Positions 30,320 through 40,174 of a stretch of 64,000 bases of DNA are shown piece by piece. How positions within the stretch are numbered: the stretch's first letter is position 1; each line of letters begins with the position of its first letter. Below the pieces are notes generated by a model. It did not search any database. It was not told the origin of the DNA and saw only the letters and a list, made by a program, of their open reading frames with translations. This DNA comes from Pseudoxanthomonas suwonensis J47 (lineage in GTDB: Bacteria > Pseudomonadota > Gammaproteobacteria > Xanthomonadales > Xanthomonadaceae), in NCBI RefSeq assembly GCF_000513955.1, contig NZ_AZUZ01000001.1:234101-298100 (forward strand), read 5' to 3'. Made by a program: the position numbers and the translations under genes.

Positions 30320-32224
30320 ATGATCACGATCACCCTCCCCGACGGCAGCCGCCGCGAGTTCGAAGCCCCCGTCACCGTCATGCAGGTCGCCCAGTCGATC
30401 GGCGCCGGCCTGGCCAAGGCCACCGTGGCCGGCCAGGTCGATGGCCGCCTGGTCGACGCCTCCGACGTCATCGACCACGACGCCACCCTGCGCATCATCA
30501 CCCCGAAGGACGAGGAGGGCGTGGAGATCATCCGCCACTCCTGCGCACACCTGGTCGGCCACGCGGTCAAGCAGCTGTACCCGGAAGTGAAGATGGTCAT
30601 CGGCCCGGTGATCGCCGAGGGCTTCTACTACGACATCTACTCAGAGCGCGCGTTCACCCCCGAGGACCTGGCCGCGATCGAGCAGCGCATGCGCGAGCTG
30701 ATCGCCCAGGACTACGACGTGATCAAGAAGATGACCCCGCGCGAGGAGGTCATCAAGGTCTTCAAGGAGCGGGGCGAGGATTACAAGCTGCGCCTGATCG
30801 AGGACATGGGCCCGGAGGTCACGGCGATGGGCCTGTACTACCACCAGGAATACGTGGACATGTGCCGCGGCCCGCACGTGCCGAACACGCGCTTCCTGAA
30901 GGCCTTCAAGCTGACCCGCATCTCCGGCGCCTACTGGCGCGGCGACGCGAAGAACGAACAGCTGCAGCGCATCTACGGCACCGCCTGGGCCGACGAGAAG
31001 CAGCTGAAGGCCTACATCCAGCGCATCGAGGAAGCCGAGAAGCGCGACCACCGCCGCATCGGCAAGCAACAGAACCTGTTCCACCTGCAGGAAGAGGCCC
31101 CGGGCCTGGTGTTCTGGCACCCGAAGGGCTGGTCGGTGTGGCAGGTGGTCGAGCAGTACATGCGCCGCGTGTACCGCAACACCGGCTACGGCGAGGTGCG
31201 CTGCCCGCAGATCCTGGACGTGTCGCTGTGGAAGAAGTCCGGCCACTGGGACAACTACCAGGACAACATGTTCTTCACCGAGTCGGAGAAGCGCACCTAC
31301 GCGGTCAAGCCGATGAACTGCCCGGGCCACGTCCAGGTGTTCAACCAGGGCCTGCACAGCTACCGCGACCTGCCGATCCGCTACGGCGAGTTCGGTTCGT
31401 GCCACCGCAACGAGCCGTCCGGCGCGCTGCACGGCATCCTGCGCGTGCGCGGCTTCACCCAGGACGACGGCCACATCTTCTGCACCGAGGACCAGGTCGA
31501 GTCGGAGGTGCGGGCGTTCCACGAGCAGGCGCTGAAGGTCTACGCCGACTTCGGCTTCGAGGACATCCAGATCAAGATCGCGCTGCGCCCGGATTCGCGA
31601 CTGGGCGACGACGCCACCTGGGACAAGGCCGAGGACGCGCTGCGTTCGGCGCTGCGCGCCTCCGGCGTGGAGTGGCAGGAGCTGCCGGGCGAGGGCGCCT
31701 TCTACGGCCCGAAGATCGAGTACCACCTCAAGGACGCGATCGGCCGTACCTGGCAGCTGGGCACCATGCAGGTGGACTTCATGATGCCCGGCCGCCTGGG
31801 CGCCGAGTACGTGGACGAGAACAGCCAGCGCCGCCACCCGGTCATGCTGCACCGGGCCATCGTCGGCTCGATGGAGCGCTTCATCGGCATCCTGATCGAG
31901 CACCACGCCGGTTCCTTCCCGGCCTGGCTGGCCCCGGTCCAGGCGGTGGTGATGAACATCACCGACGCCCAGGCTGAATACGTGGATGAGGTCCGGAAAA
32001 CCCTTGCAAATCAAGGGTTCAGGGTCGAGGCCGATTTGCGCAACGAGAAGATCGGCTTTAAGATCCGCGAGCACACGCTGCAGCGGGTGCCGTACCTGCT
32101 CGTGGTCGGGGACCGCGAAAAGGAGAACGGCGCCGTGGCGGTGCGTACGCGTTCCGGGGAAGATTTGGGCACAATGTCGGTGTCCGCCTTCGCCGAGACG
32201 CTGCGTTCGCAGCAGATGGCGTAA
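30320..32224 (+). CDS. thrS: Threonyl-tRNA synthetase
   Basis: A 634-residue class II synthetase charging tRNA-Thr. Domains in order: TGS (1-61), the editing domain with [10 protein letters not shown] and the conserved MCRGPH, the catalytic core with [10 protein letters not shown] (zinc cysteine and histidine), motif 2 ([14 protein letters not shown]) and motif 3 ([16 protein letters not shown]), then the anticodon-binding domain ending SQQMA. Editing domain and zinc ligands are intact. The start ATG at 30320 lies just after the heptamer repeat and lacks a clear Shine-Dalgarno. A predicted threonine attenuator precedes it. It is followed by infC. Confidence 0.97.
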   Translation: MITITLPDGSRREFEAPVTVMQVAQSIGAGLAKATVAGQVDGRLVDASDVIDHDATLRIITPKDEEGVEIIRHSCAHLVGHAVKQLYPEVKMVIGPVIAEGFYYDIYSERAFTPEDLAAIEQRMRELIAQDYDVIKKMTPREEVIKVFKERGEDYKLRLIEDMGPEVTAMGLYYHQEYVDMCRGPHVPNTRFLKAFKLTRISGAYWRGDAKNEQLQRIYGTAWADEKQLKAYIQRIEEAEKRDHRRIGKQQNLFHLQEEAPGLVFWHPKGWSVWQVVEQYMRRVYRNTGYGEVRCPQILDVSLWKKSGHWDNYQDNMFFTESEKRTYAVKPMNCPGHVQVFNQGLHSYRDLPIRYGEFGSCHRNEPSGALHGILRVRGFTQDDGHIFCTEDQVESEVRAFHEQALKVYADFGFEDIQIKIALRPDSRLGDDATWDKAEDALRSALRASGVEWQELPGEGAFYGPKIEYHLKDAIGRTWQLGTMQVDFMMPGRLGAEYVDENSQRRHPVMLHRAIVGSMERFIGILIEHHAGSFPAWLAPVQAVVMNITDAQAEYVDEVRKTLANQGFRVEADLRNEKIGFKIREHTLQRVPYLLVVGDREKENGAVAVRTRSGEDLGTMSVSAFAETLRSQQMA

Positions 32225-32286
32225 GACAAGAGGCGCCGCCGGCCCCCGGCCGGCGCGCCGTCCAGACCACCCCCGGAGACTGAAAA

Positions 32287-32808
32287 ATCAGCACCCCCGA
32301 GAAGCTAAACCGAAAGAACCACGAGATCCGCGTTCCGCGCGTGCGCGTGATCGGATCCGATGGCGAGATGATCGGCGTCCTGTCGCGCGACGAAGCCCTG
32401 CGCATGGCCGAGGACGAAGGCCTCGACCTGGTCGAGATCCAGCCGAATGCGGACCCGCCGGTCTGCAAGATCATGGATTTCGGCAAGTTCCGCTTCGAAC
32501 AGCAGAAGCGGGCCAACGAGGCCAAGAAGAAGTCCAAGCAGGTCGAGATCAAGGAACTCAAGTTCCGCCCGGTCACCGACGAGGGCGACTACCAGATCAA
32601 GCTGCGCAACATGCGCCGCTTCCTGGAAGAGGGCGACAAGGTCAAGGTCAACATCCGCTTCCGTGGCCGCGAGATGAGCCACCAGGAGCTCGGCCGGCAG
32701 ATGGCGGCGCGGATCGAGGCCGACCTGGGCGAAGACATCGTGATCGAATCGCGTCCGCGCCTTGAAGGCCGGCAGATGGTCATGATGATCGCGCCGAAGA
32801 AGAAGTAA
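32287..32808 (+). CDS. infC: Translation initiation factor IF-3 (ATC start)
   Basis: A 173-residue IF-3, which keeps 30S and 50S subunits apart and checks the start codon. The first codon is ATC (32287-32289), eight bases after GGAG: the encoded [23 protein letters not shown] (in parts) matches the family N-terminus, and no ATG/GTG/TTG fits. Rare AUU/AUC starts in infC are the basis of IF-3 autoregulation in other bacteria, and the same is expected here. N-domain ([20 protein letters not shown]) and C-domain ([17 protein letters not shown]) are complete. Unlike E. coli, a terminator follows directly, so it is not one continuous transcript with rpmI. Confidence 0.96.
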   Translation: MSTPEKLNRKNHEIRVPRVRVIGSDGEMIGVLSRDEALRMAEDEGLDLVEIQPNADPPVCKIMDFGKFRFEQQKRANEAKKKSKQVEIKELKFRPVTDEGDYQIKLRNMRRFLEEGDKVKVNIRFRGREMSHQELGRQMAARIEADLGEDIVIESRPRLEGRQMVMMIAPKKK

Positions 32809-32841
32809 CCGGCACACCGGCCCGGACCGCCCGGGCCCAGG

Positions 32842-32875
32842 CGAAGGGCGTCCCCACGGGGCGCCCTTCGTTTTT
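32842..32875 (+). terminator. Rho-independent terminator after infC
   Basis: CGAAGGGCG (32842-32850) pairs perfectly with CGCCCTTCG (32862-32870), with CCCC/GGGG continuing the stem, followed by TTTTT. It lies 33 bases after the infC stop. Confidence 0.93.
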
Positions 32876-32904
32876 GCCGCTGCGCCGGAGTGGGCCCCGC
32901 GACG

Positions 32905-33222
32905 TCCCGGCGTGTCGCCACGCGCGGCTTCATTACTGCATCGTGCTACGGCTCGCCTGGGCGTCGGCAGGTCCGGTGGCATCCGGGTGGCCGGCTTCGG
33001 ACGGAGCCGGGGCGGCGCGGGGATATGGCGCATCGTGCGGTTCCGCCGCGCCGGGAATGAACACAGGCGCTGGCGAGGATTGGCGCGTCGCCACGCGCAA
33101 GCAGGCTCACCGCTCGTACTGCGTTCGCAAGCGCGGCGCATCCATGTGCCGCTTGCACCGCGCCGGGAATGAGTCCGGGCGCTGGCGACGTCTGGCGCGT
33201 CGCCACGCGCCAGCCTCCTTAC
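32905..33222. repeat. Composite intergenic repeat (blocks B0-A1-B1-B2)
   Basis: The 831-base infC-rpmI gap holds no credible gene. Two repeat blocks are seen. Block B (GCGCCGGGAATGA...GGCGCTGGCG...TGGCGCGTCGCCACGCGC) occurs at 33047-33098 and 33159-33212, with a partial copy at 32911-32927. Block A (GGCTTCGGACGGAGCCG ... GCGGTTCCG) occurs at 32993-33045. Both recur after secF (63714-63772 and 63928-63980). B ends in a small hairpin, GGCGCGT-CGCC-ACGCGCC. It is a REP-like or MITE-like element of unknown origin. From 33223 to 33416 I see nothing distinct. Confidence 0.7.
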
Positions 33223-33416
33223 CGCAACAGTCAGCGACCTGCTGGTGACACCCCTGCGCTACCGCGTCTTCGGGCGCGTCCAGGGCGCGGCTTCGTTTCT
33301 TGCTCCCCTCTCCCGCCGGGAGAGGGGTCAGCGGTGAGGGTCGGGTTCCCTTGGGCGCCCGGCTTCACAACGGCGCAAGGCCCCCCACGCCAATCCAGGC
33401 CCCGGAACCCCATGAT

Positions 33417-33445
33417 TTGCATGGAAATCCGCCGCCTGCCATAAT
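33417..33445 (+). promoter_or_regulatory. Promoter of rpmI-rplT
   Basis: TTGCAT (33417-33422), 17 bases, CATAAT (33440-33445): a strong sigma-70 promoter. It explains how rpmI-rplT is expressed despite the terminator after infC. Start expected near 33452. Confidence 0.75.
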
Positions 33446-33451
33446 GCGCGG

Positions 33452-33639
33452 CTCCGGTTCGCCGGAGTGGCTGGCAACAGCCATAGGACCTGCCGAGATT
33501 CTTTAGGGGAATCAAAGGCTTACAGACCGGTATGGGCATGGATGGAAAGCGTGGGTATCCACACGCTTGCGACGAAGTCGCAAAGCGTTAAGGAGAACCA
33601 CCGCCCGCACCAGTGACAGATCCCATCAAGGACATAGCA
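33452..33639 (+). promoter_or_regulatory. Structured 5' leader of rpmI (probable L20 control region)
   Basis: A leader of about 190 bases with several hairpins: CTCCGG-TTCG-CCGGAG near its start, AGCGTG...CACGCT (33548-33567) and TTGCGAC-GAA-GTCGCAA (33567-33583), then an unpaired TAAGGAG (33589-33595) with no start codon at a usable distance. The real rpmI Shine-Dalgarno is AAGGA at 33628-33632. Long structured leaders here bind ribosomal protein L20 in other bacteria; that role is inferred. Confidence 0.5.
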
Positions 33640-33837
33640 ATGCCCAAGATCAAGACCAACCGGGCGGCGGCCAAGCGTTTCCGCAAGACCGCCTCCGGCA
33701 AGTTCAAGGCCGGCCACGCCAACCGTAGCCACATCCTCACCAAGAAGGCGACCAAGCGGAAGCGCAACCTGCGGCAGACGAACCACGTTCGTGCCGAGGA
33801 CGCGGGCCGTCTGACCCGCATGCTGCCGTATCTCTGA
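33640..33837 (+). CDS. rpmI: 50S ribosomal protein L35
   Basis: A 65-residue basic protein that matches bL35 throughout ([42 protein letters not shown]). The ATG at 33640 has an AAGGA seven bases upstream. An in-frame GTG at 33613 would add nine residues not found in the family. It is followed 13 bases later by rplT. Confidence 0.97.
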   Translation: MPKIKTNRAAAKRFRKTASGKFKAGHANRSHILTKKATKRKRNLRQTNHVRAEDAGRLTRMLPYL

Positions 33838-33850
33838 GGAGGACTGACAA

Positions 33851-35339
<1,489 letters not shown>

Positions 35340-35346
35340 CGGCGGG

Positions 35347-35440
35347 GATTGGGGATTCGGGATTGGGGATTCGTTCCCGGCCCGGACCCCAGGCCCGGCA
35401 TCGATGCGCAAGACGAATCCCCAATCCCGAATCCCGAATC
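35347..35440 (+). repeat. Long inverted heptamer repeat between pheS and pheT
   Basis: Arms 35347-35373 and 35414-35440 are each 27 bases built of GGGATTC/GGGGATT units and are complementary in 26 of 27 positions, with a 40-base loop. The right arm ends ten bases before the pheT ATG. In RNA this is a very stable hairpin between two subunits that are needed in equal amounts. Confidence 0.88.
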
Positions 35441-35450
35441 ACGGCTCCCA

Positions 35451-37859
35451 ATGAAATTCTCCGAGAACTGGCTGCGCAGCCACGTGCCCACTTCCGCCAG
35501 CCGCGACGACCTGGTCGCGACGCTGACCGCGATCGGCCTGGAAGTCGAGGACGTCACCGCGCTGGGCGACGGCCTGGCCGGGGTGGTGGTGGCGCGCATC
35601 GTGGAAGCGGCGAAGCATCCCGAGGCCGACCGCCTGCAGGTGTGCAAGGTCGACATCGGCCAGGGCGAGCCGCTGCAGATCGTATGCGGTGCGCCGAACG
35701 CGCGCGCCGGCCTGGTCGCGCCGCTGGCGACGGTGGGTTCGAACATCGGCGGCATCGCGATCAAGGCGGCGAAGCTGCGCGGCGTGGAGTCCAACGGCAT
35801 GTTGTGCTCGGCGAAGGAGCTGGGCCTGGACGCCGACGCCTCCGGCCTGCTGGAACTGTCGGACGACGCGCCGGTCGGTGCGCCGCTGGTCGAGTACCTG
35901 GGCCTGCCGGACGCCAGCATCGAGATCAAGCTGACCCCGAACCGCGCCGACTGCTTCAGCGTGCGCGGCATCGCCTACGACGTGGCCGCCGCGCTCTCCA
36001 GCGAAGTAGTCGCGCTGGACGTGGCCGAGGTCCCGGTCGCCAGTTCGCGTGCGCTGGAGGTGCGGCTGCAGGCCGGCGCCGATGCGCCGCGTTTCGTCGG
36101 TCGCGTCATCGAGGGCGTGGATCCGGCGGCGAAGACCCCGGTGTGGATGGCCGAGCGCCTGCGCCGCGCCGGCGTGCGCCCGGTGTCGCTGCTGGTCGAC
36201 ATCACCCAGTACGTGATGCTGGAGCTGGGCCAGCCCATGCACGCATACGACCTGGACAAGCTCGACGGCGCCATCGGCGTGCGCCATTCGCGCGCCGGCG
36301 AGTCGCTGCCCCTGCTCAACGGCCAGGAAGCGAAGCTGGACGACGGCGCCTTCCTGGTGATCTGCGACGGGCAGGGCGGCGACCGCGCCATCGGCCTGGC
36401 CGGCATCATGGGCGGCGAGACCACCAAGGTCGGCGACGCCACCCGGAACGTGTTCCTCGAGGCCGCGCACTTCGCCCCGGCCGCGATCATGGGCCGCAGC
36501 CGCCGCCTGGGCCTGCACACCGACGCCAGCCATCGCTTCGAGCGCGGCGTCGATCCGCAGCTGCCGCGCGTGGCCATCGAGTACGCCACGCGCCTGGTGA
36601 TGCAGCTGGCCGGCGGTACGCCGGGCCCGGTCACCGAGGCGGTGCTGCCGGAGCACCTGCCGCAGCCGGCGACGATCCTGCTGCGTCGCGCGCGCATCGC
36701 CCGCGTGCTGGGCGTGGCCATCGACGATGCCGAGGTCGAGCGCATCCTGCGCGCGCTGGGCATGGAGGTCGCCGCCACCGGCGAGGGCTGGCAGGTCACC
36801 GCGCCGAGCCGCCGCTTCGACATCGCCATCGAGGAAGACCTGATCGAGGAGCTGGCGCGCATCCACGGCTACGACCGCATCCCGGCCACCGTGCCCGGTG
36901 GTCCGGCGCGCATCGCCGCGCCGAGCGAGTCGCGCGTGGCCGAGTCCGACCTGCGCCGGCAGATGGTCGCCCGCGACTACCTGGAGGCGGTGTGCTTCGC
37001 CTTCGTCGAGGCAGAACTGCTGGAGAAGTGGCAAAGCAGCGCCGGCACCGTGCCGCTGGCCAACCCGCTCAGCGCCGAGCTGGCGGTGATGCGCCCGCGC
37101 CTGCTGCCCGGCCTGGTCGACGCGCTGGCGCGCAACGCCGCGCGCCAGGCCGGCCGCGTGCGCCTATTCGAACTGGGCCGCGTGTTCGCCGCGCCCGCCG
37201 CGGGCGTGGCCGGCGCGCCGCTGGAGACCCGCCGCATCGCCGCCGTCGCCTGTGGCGACGCCGCCGCCGAGCAGTGGGGCCTGGCCGCGCGCAAGGTCGA
37301 CTTCCATGACCTGAAGGGCGACCTGGAATCGCTGGCCGCCAGCGCCGGCGCGAGGCTGGAGTTCCGCCCGTCGGCCGAGCCGTTCGGCCATCCGGGCCGC
37401 AGCGCCGACGTGTTCCGCACCGACCTGGAAGGCGGCGAGATCCGGCTGGGCTGGATCGGCCAGCTGCACCCGCGCCTGGCCAGGGCGCTGGACCTGGACG
37501 TGGAGGTGGTCGGCTTCGAGCTGGACCTGGACGCGCTGCAGCCGCGCGCCCTGCCGCGCGCCGAGGCGCTGTCGCGCTTCCCGGCCGTGCGCCGCGACCT
37601 GGCCTTCGTGGTCGCCGAGCACGTGGCCTGGTCGGCCCTGGCCGCCAGCGTCCGCGCGGCCGCTGGCCCGGTCCTGCGCGACCTGCTGCTGTTCGACCGC
37701 TACCAGGGCCCCGGGGTTGAATCCGGATGCAAGAGTCTGGCTATGGGCTTGATTTTGCAGGACAGCACGCGCACTCTGACCGACCAGGACGCGGATGCGG
37801 TCGTGGAGCGGGTGGTGGCCGGACTGGGCCGCGACCACGGCGCCCGGATCCGCGGCTGA
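35451..37859 (+). CDS. pheT: Phenylalanyl-tRNA synthetase beta subunit
   Basis: An 802-residue beta subunit of usual length. Order: tRNA-binding EMAP/OB-fold domain (about 40-150, AKHPEADRLQVCKVDIG), B3/B4 editing region (GLHTDASHRFERGVDP), B5 (about 400-475), the class II-like core and the C-terminal ferredoxin-fold anticodon domain (SRFPAVRRDLAFVV). The start ATG at 35451 comes directly after the heptamer repeat and has no clear Shine-Dalgarno, so translation may depend on the repeat structure or on coupling. Confidence 0.96.
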   Translation: MKFSENWLRSHVPTSASRDDLVATLTAIGLEVEDVTALGDGLAGVVVARIVEAAKHPEADRLQVCKVDIGQGEPLQIVCGAPNARAGLVAPLATVGSNIGGIAIKAAKLRGVESNGMLCSAKELGLDADASGLLELSDDAPVGAPLVEYLGLPDASIEIKLTPNRADCFSVRGIAYDVAAALSSEVVALDVAEVPVASSRALEVRLQAGADAPRFVGRVIEGVDPAAKTPVWMAERLRRAGVRPVSLLVDITQYVMLELGQPMHAYDLDKLDGAIGVRHSRAGESLPLLNGQEAKLDDGAFLVICDGQGGDRAIGLAGIMGGETTKVGDATRNVFLEAAHFAPAAIMGRSRRLGLHTDASHRFERGVDPQLPRVAIEYATRLVMQLAGGTPGPVTEAVLPEHLPQPATILLRRARIARVLGVAIDDAEVERILRALGMEVAATGEGWQVTAPSRRFDIAIEEDLIEELARIHGYDRIPATVPGGPARIAAPSESRVAESDLRRQMVARDYLEAVCFAFVEAELLEKWQSSAGTVPLANPLSAELAVMRPRLLPGLVDALARNAARQAGRVRLFELGRVFAAPAAGVAGAPLETRRIAAVACGDAAAEQWGLAARKVDFHDLKGDLESLAASAGARLEFRPSAEPFGHPGRSADVFRTDLEGGEIRLGWIGQLHPRLARALDLDVEVVGFELDLDALQPRALPRAEALSRFPAVRRDLAFVVAEHVAWSALAASVRAAAGPVLRDLLLFDRYQGPGVESGCKSLAMGLILQDSTRTLTDQDADAVVERVVAGLGRDHGARIRG

Positions 37860-37874
37860 TACAGGGGACAGGGA

Positions 37875-38180
37875 ATGGCATTGACCAAGGCTGAAATGGC
37901 CGAACGTCTCTTCGACGAAGTGGGCCTGAACAAGCGCGAGGCGAAGGAATTCGTCGACGCCTTCTTCGACGTGCTGCGCGAAGCGCTGCAGGACGGCCGC
38001 CAGGTGAAGCTCTCCGGCTTCGGCAACTTCGACCTGCGCCGCAAGAACCAGCGTCCCGGCCGCAACCCGAAGACCGGCGAGGAGATCCCGATCTCGGCGC
38101 GCACCGTGGTCACCTTCCGTCCCGGCCAGAAGCTGAAGGAACGCGTGGAAGCCTATTCGGGAGCCGAGCCGCATGCTTGA
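37875..38180 (+). CDS. ihfA: Integration host factor alpha subunit
   Basis: A 101-residue IHF-alpha that bends DNA sharply as a heterodimer with IHF-beta. Complete family pattern: [34 protein letters not shown] and the arm sequence [14 protein letters not shown]. It lies 15 bases after pheT and overlaps the MerR-like gene by 8 bases. The order pheS-pheT-ihfA is as in E. coli and Xanthomonas. Confidence 0.97.
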   Translation: MALTKAEMAERLFDEVGLNKREAKEFVDAFFDVLREALQDGRQVKLSGFGNFDLRRKNQRPGRNPKTGEEIPISARTVVTFRPGQKLKERVEAYSGAEPHA

Positions 38181-38529
38181 TCCCGGCAGCAACCGCGAGC
38201 TTCCGCCGATCCCGGCCAAGCGCTACTTCACCATCGGCGAGGTCAGCGAGCTGTGCGACGTGAAGCCGCACGTGCTGCGCTACTGGGAGACCGAGTTCCC
38301 CAGCCTCAGCCCGGTCAAGCGCCGCGGCAACCGCCGCTACTACCAGCGCCACGACGTGCTGATGGTCCGGCAGATCCGCGGCCTGCTGTACGAGCAGGGC
38401 TACACCATCGGCGGCGCGCGCCTGCGCCTGGAAGGCGAGGGCGCCAGGCAGGAATCGGCGCTGAGCAGCCAGATCGTGCGCCAGGTGCGCATGGAGCTGG
38501 AGGAAGTGCTGCAGCTGCTGCGGCGCTGA
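38173..38529 (+). CDS. MerR-family regulator downstream of ihfA
   Basis: A 118-residue MerR-type protein: winged helix [22 protein letters not shown] (residues 18-39, in parts), then [20 protein letters not shown] and a short coiled helix that ends in [10 protein letters not shown]. There is no effector domain. This gene is always next to ihfA in this family; its targets are unknown. It overlaps ihfA by 8 bases and is translationally coupled. Confidence 0.92.
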   Translation: MLDPGSNRELPPIPAKRYFTIGEVSELCDVKPHVLRYWETEFPSLSPVKRRGNRRYYQRHDVLMVRQIRGLLYEQGYTIGGARLRLEGEGARQESALSSQIVRQVRMELEEVLQLLRR

Positions 38530-38572
38530 GCGTCGTTTCACGGCCGGCTCGCGCCGGCGGGCGCCAAACCGG

Positions 38573-38578
38573 TATAAT
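38573..38578 (+). promoter_or_regulatory. -10 box of tRNA-Pro
   Basis: A perfect TATAAT 31 bases before the tRNA; no good -35 hexamer at 17 bases. Start expected near 38585. Confidence 0.5.
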
Positions 38579-38608
38579 CCGCCCTCCCGCCTGGGCGGGA
38601 ATGCTTCC

Positions 38609-38685
38609 CGGGGTATAGCGCAGCCTGGTAGCGCACTTGTCTGGGGGACAAGTGGTCGTCGGTTCGAATCCGGCTACCCCGACCA
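38609..38685 (+). tRNA. tRNA-Pro (anticodon GGG)
   Basis: A 77-base cloverleaf with CCA encoded. The acceptor stem CGGGGTA pairs with TACCCCG, discriminator A. The anticodon stem CTTGT/ACAAG encloses CTGGGGG, anticodon GGG; the T-arm has GTTCGAATC. It reads CCC (and CCU by wobble). Confidence 0.97.
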
Positions 38686-38721
38686 AATCCAGCGACACGG
38701 ATCCGCCAGGGATCCCGAAGA

Positions 38722-38746
38722 AGCCCCGGGGAACCGGGGCTTTTTT
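38722..38746 (+). terminator. Terminator after tRNA-Pro
   Basis: AGCCCCGG-GGAA-CCGGGGCT followed by TTTTT; perfect 8-base stem. The remaining gap to 38990 shows nothing distinct. Confidence 0.92.
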
Positions 38747-38990
38747 GTTGCCCGGCGTTCCCGCCGGCGCGTTGCATGCCCGGCCCGCTTCGGCGAGCAT
38801 CGTCGCGTCCGGCGGCGCGGCGAGACTTGTCATCCGCGCCCTGAAGCCCGCCAGTGTCCACCCTCGTGGCGGCGCCGGACGCCGTGGCACGCTGCGCCGT
38901 GGTCGAAGCTGAACGTTGCCCACCACGCTTAACAAAGGCGCCGTCGCGCTGCTTATGCTCCGGCGATCTTCCGCTGGTGCGAGGGCAGGG

Positions 38991-40070
38991 ATGTCGGCAC
39001 GGATGTTGGCGCTGGTCTTCGGTTCTGCATTGGCGGTCGCCGCCCCGCTGGGGGCGCAGCAGGCCGATCCGCCGGTCGTCGACATGGACGCGGTGGTGGT
39101 CAGCGGCGTCCAGCCCGGCCCCGGGCTGTGGCGGGTCAGCAGGGACGGCCACGTCCTCTACATCCTCGGTACCCAGTCGCCGCTGCCGCGCGACATGGAC
39201 TGGGATGCGCGCGAAGTGCGCGGGGTGCTGGCCGGGGCCGGCGCGGTGCTCGGCTCGCCGGGGATCTCGGTGGGCGCGGACATCGGCTTCTTCCGCGGGC
39301 TCACCCTGGCGCCGGCGGCGCTGAAGGCGATGCGCAATCCCGGTGGCGCCACCCTCGACGAAGTACTGCCGCCGGAACTGTACGCGCGCTGGTCGGTGCT
39401 CAGGCAGCGCTACATGGGCCGCGACCGGGGCGTGGAGAAGAAGCGTCCGCTGATCGCCGTCTACGAGCTCTACAAGGCCGCGCTGGAGCGCAACCGCCTG
39501 CGCCAGGGCGGCATCGTCGGCCCGGTGCTGGCGAAGGAGATGAAGGCGCGCGGCCTCGAGTCCACCTCGACCGTACTGGCCCTGAAGATCGACGATCCCC
39601 GCCAGGCGCTGGCCGATTTCCGCGGCGAGGGACTCAAGCCGCAGGACCTGGAGTGCTTCGCCGGCACCCTGGACGTGATCGAGCAGGACCTGCCGCGCAT
39701 CGCCGCGCGCGCCAATGCCTGGGCGGTGGGCGACGTCGCCGCGCTGCGCGCGATGCCGCAGAACCGCCAGCAGCTGGCCGACTGCATGGACGCGTGGATG
39801 CAGACGGAGGCGGCGCGCAAGCGTGGCTTCACCGATGTCGACACGAGGATCCGCGACCGCTGGCTGGCCGCCGCCGAGAAGGCGCTGGCCGAACACCGGG
39901 TCTCGTTCGCGACGATGGGCATCGACACGCTGCTGCATGACCGCGAGGGCTACCTCGCCGCGCTGGCCGCGAAGGGCTACCGGATCCAGGCGCCGGACGA
40001 GGTGGAGGAATCAGACGAGGCAGCGGACGCGGTGCTCGAGGACGACCTGGAACCGGCAGCCGCTTCCTGA
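38991..40070 (+). CDS. TraB/GumN family protein
   Basis: A 359-residue exported protein of the TraB/GumN family. Signal peptide MSARMLALVFGSALAVAAPLG; mature part with LWRVSRDGHVLYILGTQSPLP near the start, the family's G-T-x-H-like motif having Q here (GTQS). The C-terminus ends in an acidic tail. Relatives include metal-dependent proteases such as TIKI, but the usual HExH-like histidine is replaced, so activity is uncertain. The ATG at 38991 follows GAGGGCAGGG; longer frames from 38916 lack a signal. A single-gene unit. Confidence 0.86.
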   Translation: MSARMLALVFGSALAVAAPLGAQQADPPVVDMDAVVVSGVQPGPGLWRVSRDGHVLYILGTQSPLPRDMDWDAREVRGVLAGAGAVLGSPGISVGADIGFFRGLTLAPAALKAMRNPGGATLDEVLPPELYARWSVLRQRYMGRDRGVEKKRPLIAVYELYKAALERNRLRQGGIVGPVLAKEMKARGLESTSTVLALKIDDPRQALADFRGEGLKPQDLECFAGTLDVIEQDLPRIAARANAWAVGDVAALRAMPQNRQQLADCMDAWMQTEAARKRGFTDVDTRIRDRWLAAAEKALAEHRVSFATMGIDTLLHDREGYLAALAAKGYRIQAPDEVEESDEAADAVLEDDLEPAAAS

Positions 40071-40174
40071 AGCCCAGGCGCGTGCGGCGTCAGCACGCGC
40101 CGCCCAGCGTCGCCGCCTCGGGCGGCCGCGGAACCAGGTCTGCCATACGAGGGGACCAGCGGGCCCCCTCCGGA

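Noticed and set aside
32905..33240. Short frames of 70-120 codons in the infC-rpmI gap on both strands
   Set aside because: They are translations of the repeat blocks and share no protein-like features.
33613..33639. In-frame GTG start that would lengthen L35 by nine residues
   Set aside because: The family starts MPKIKT, and the AAGGA at 33628-33632 is correctly spaced for the ATG at 33640.
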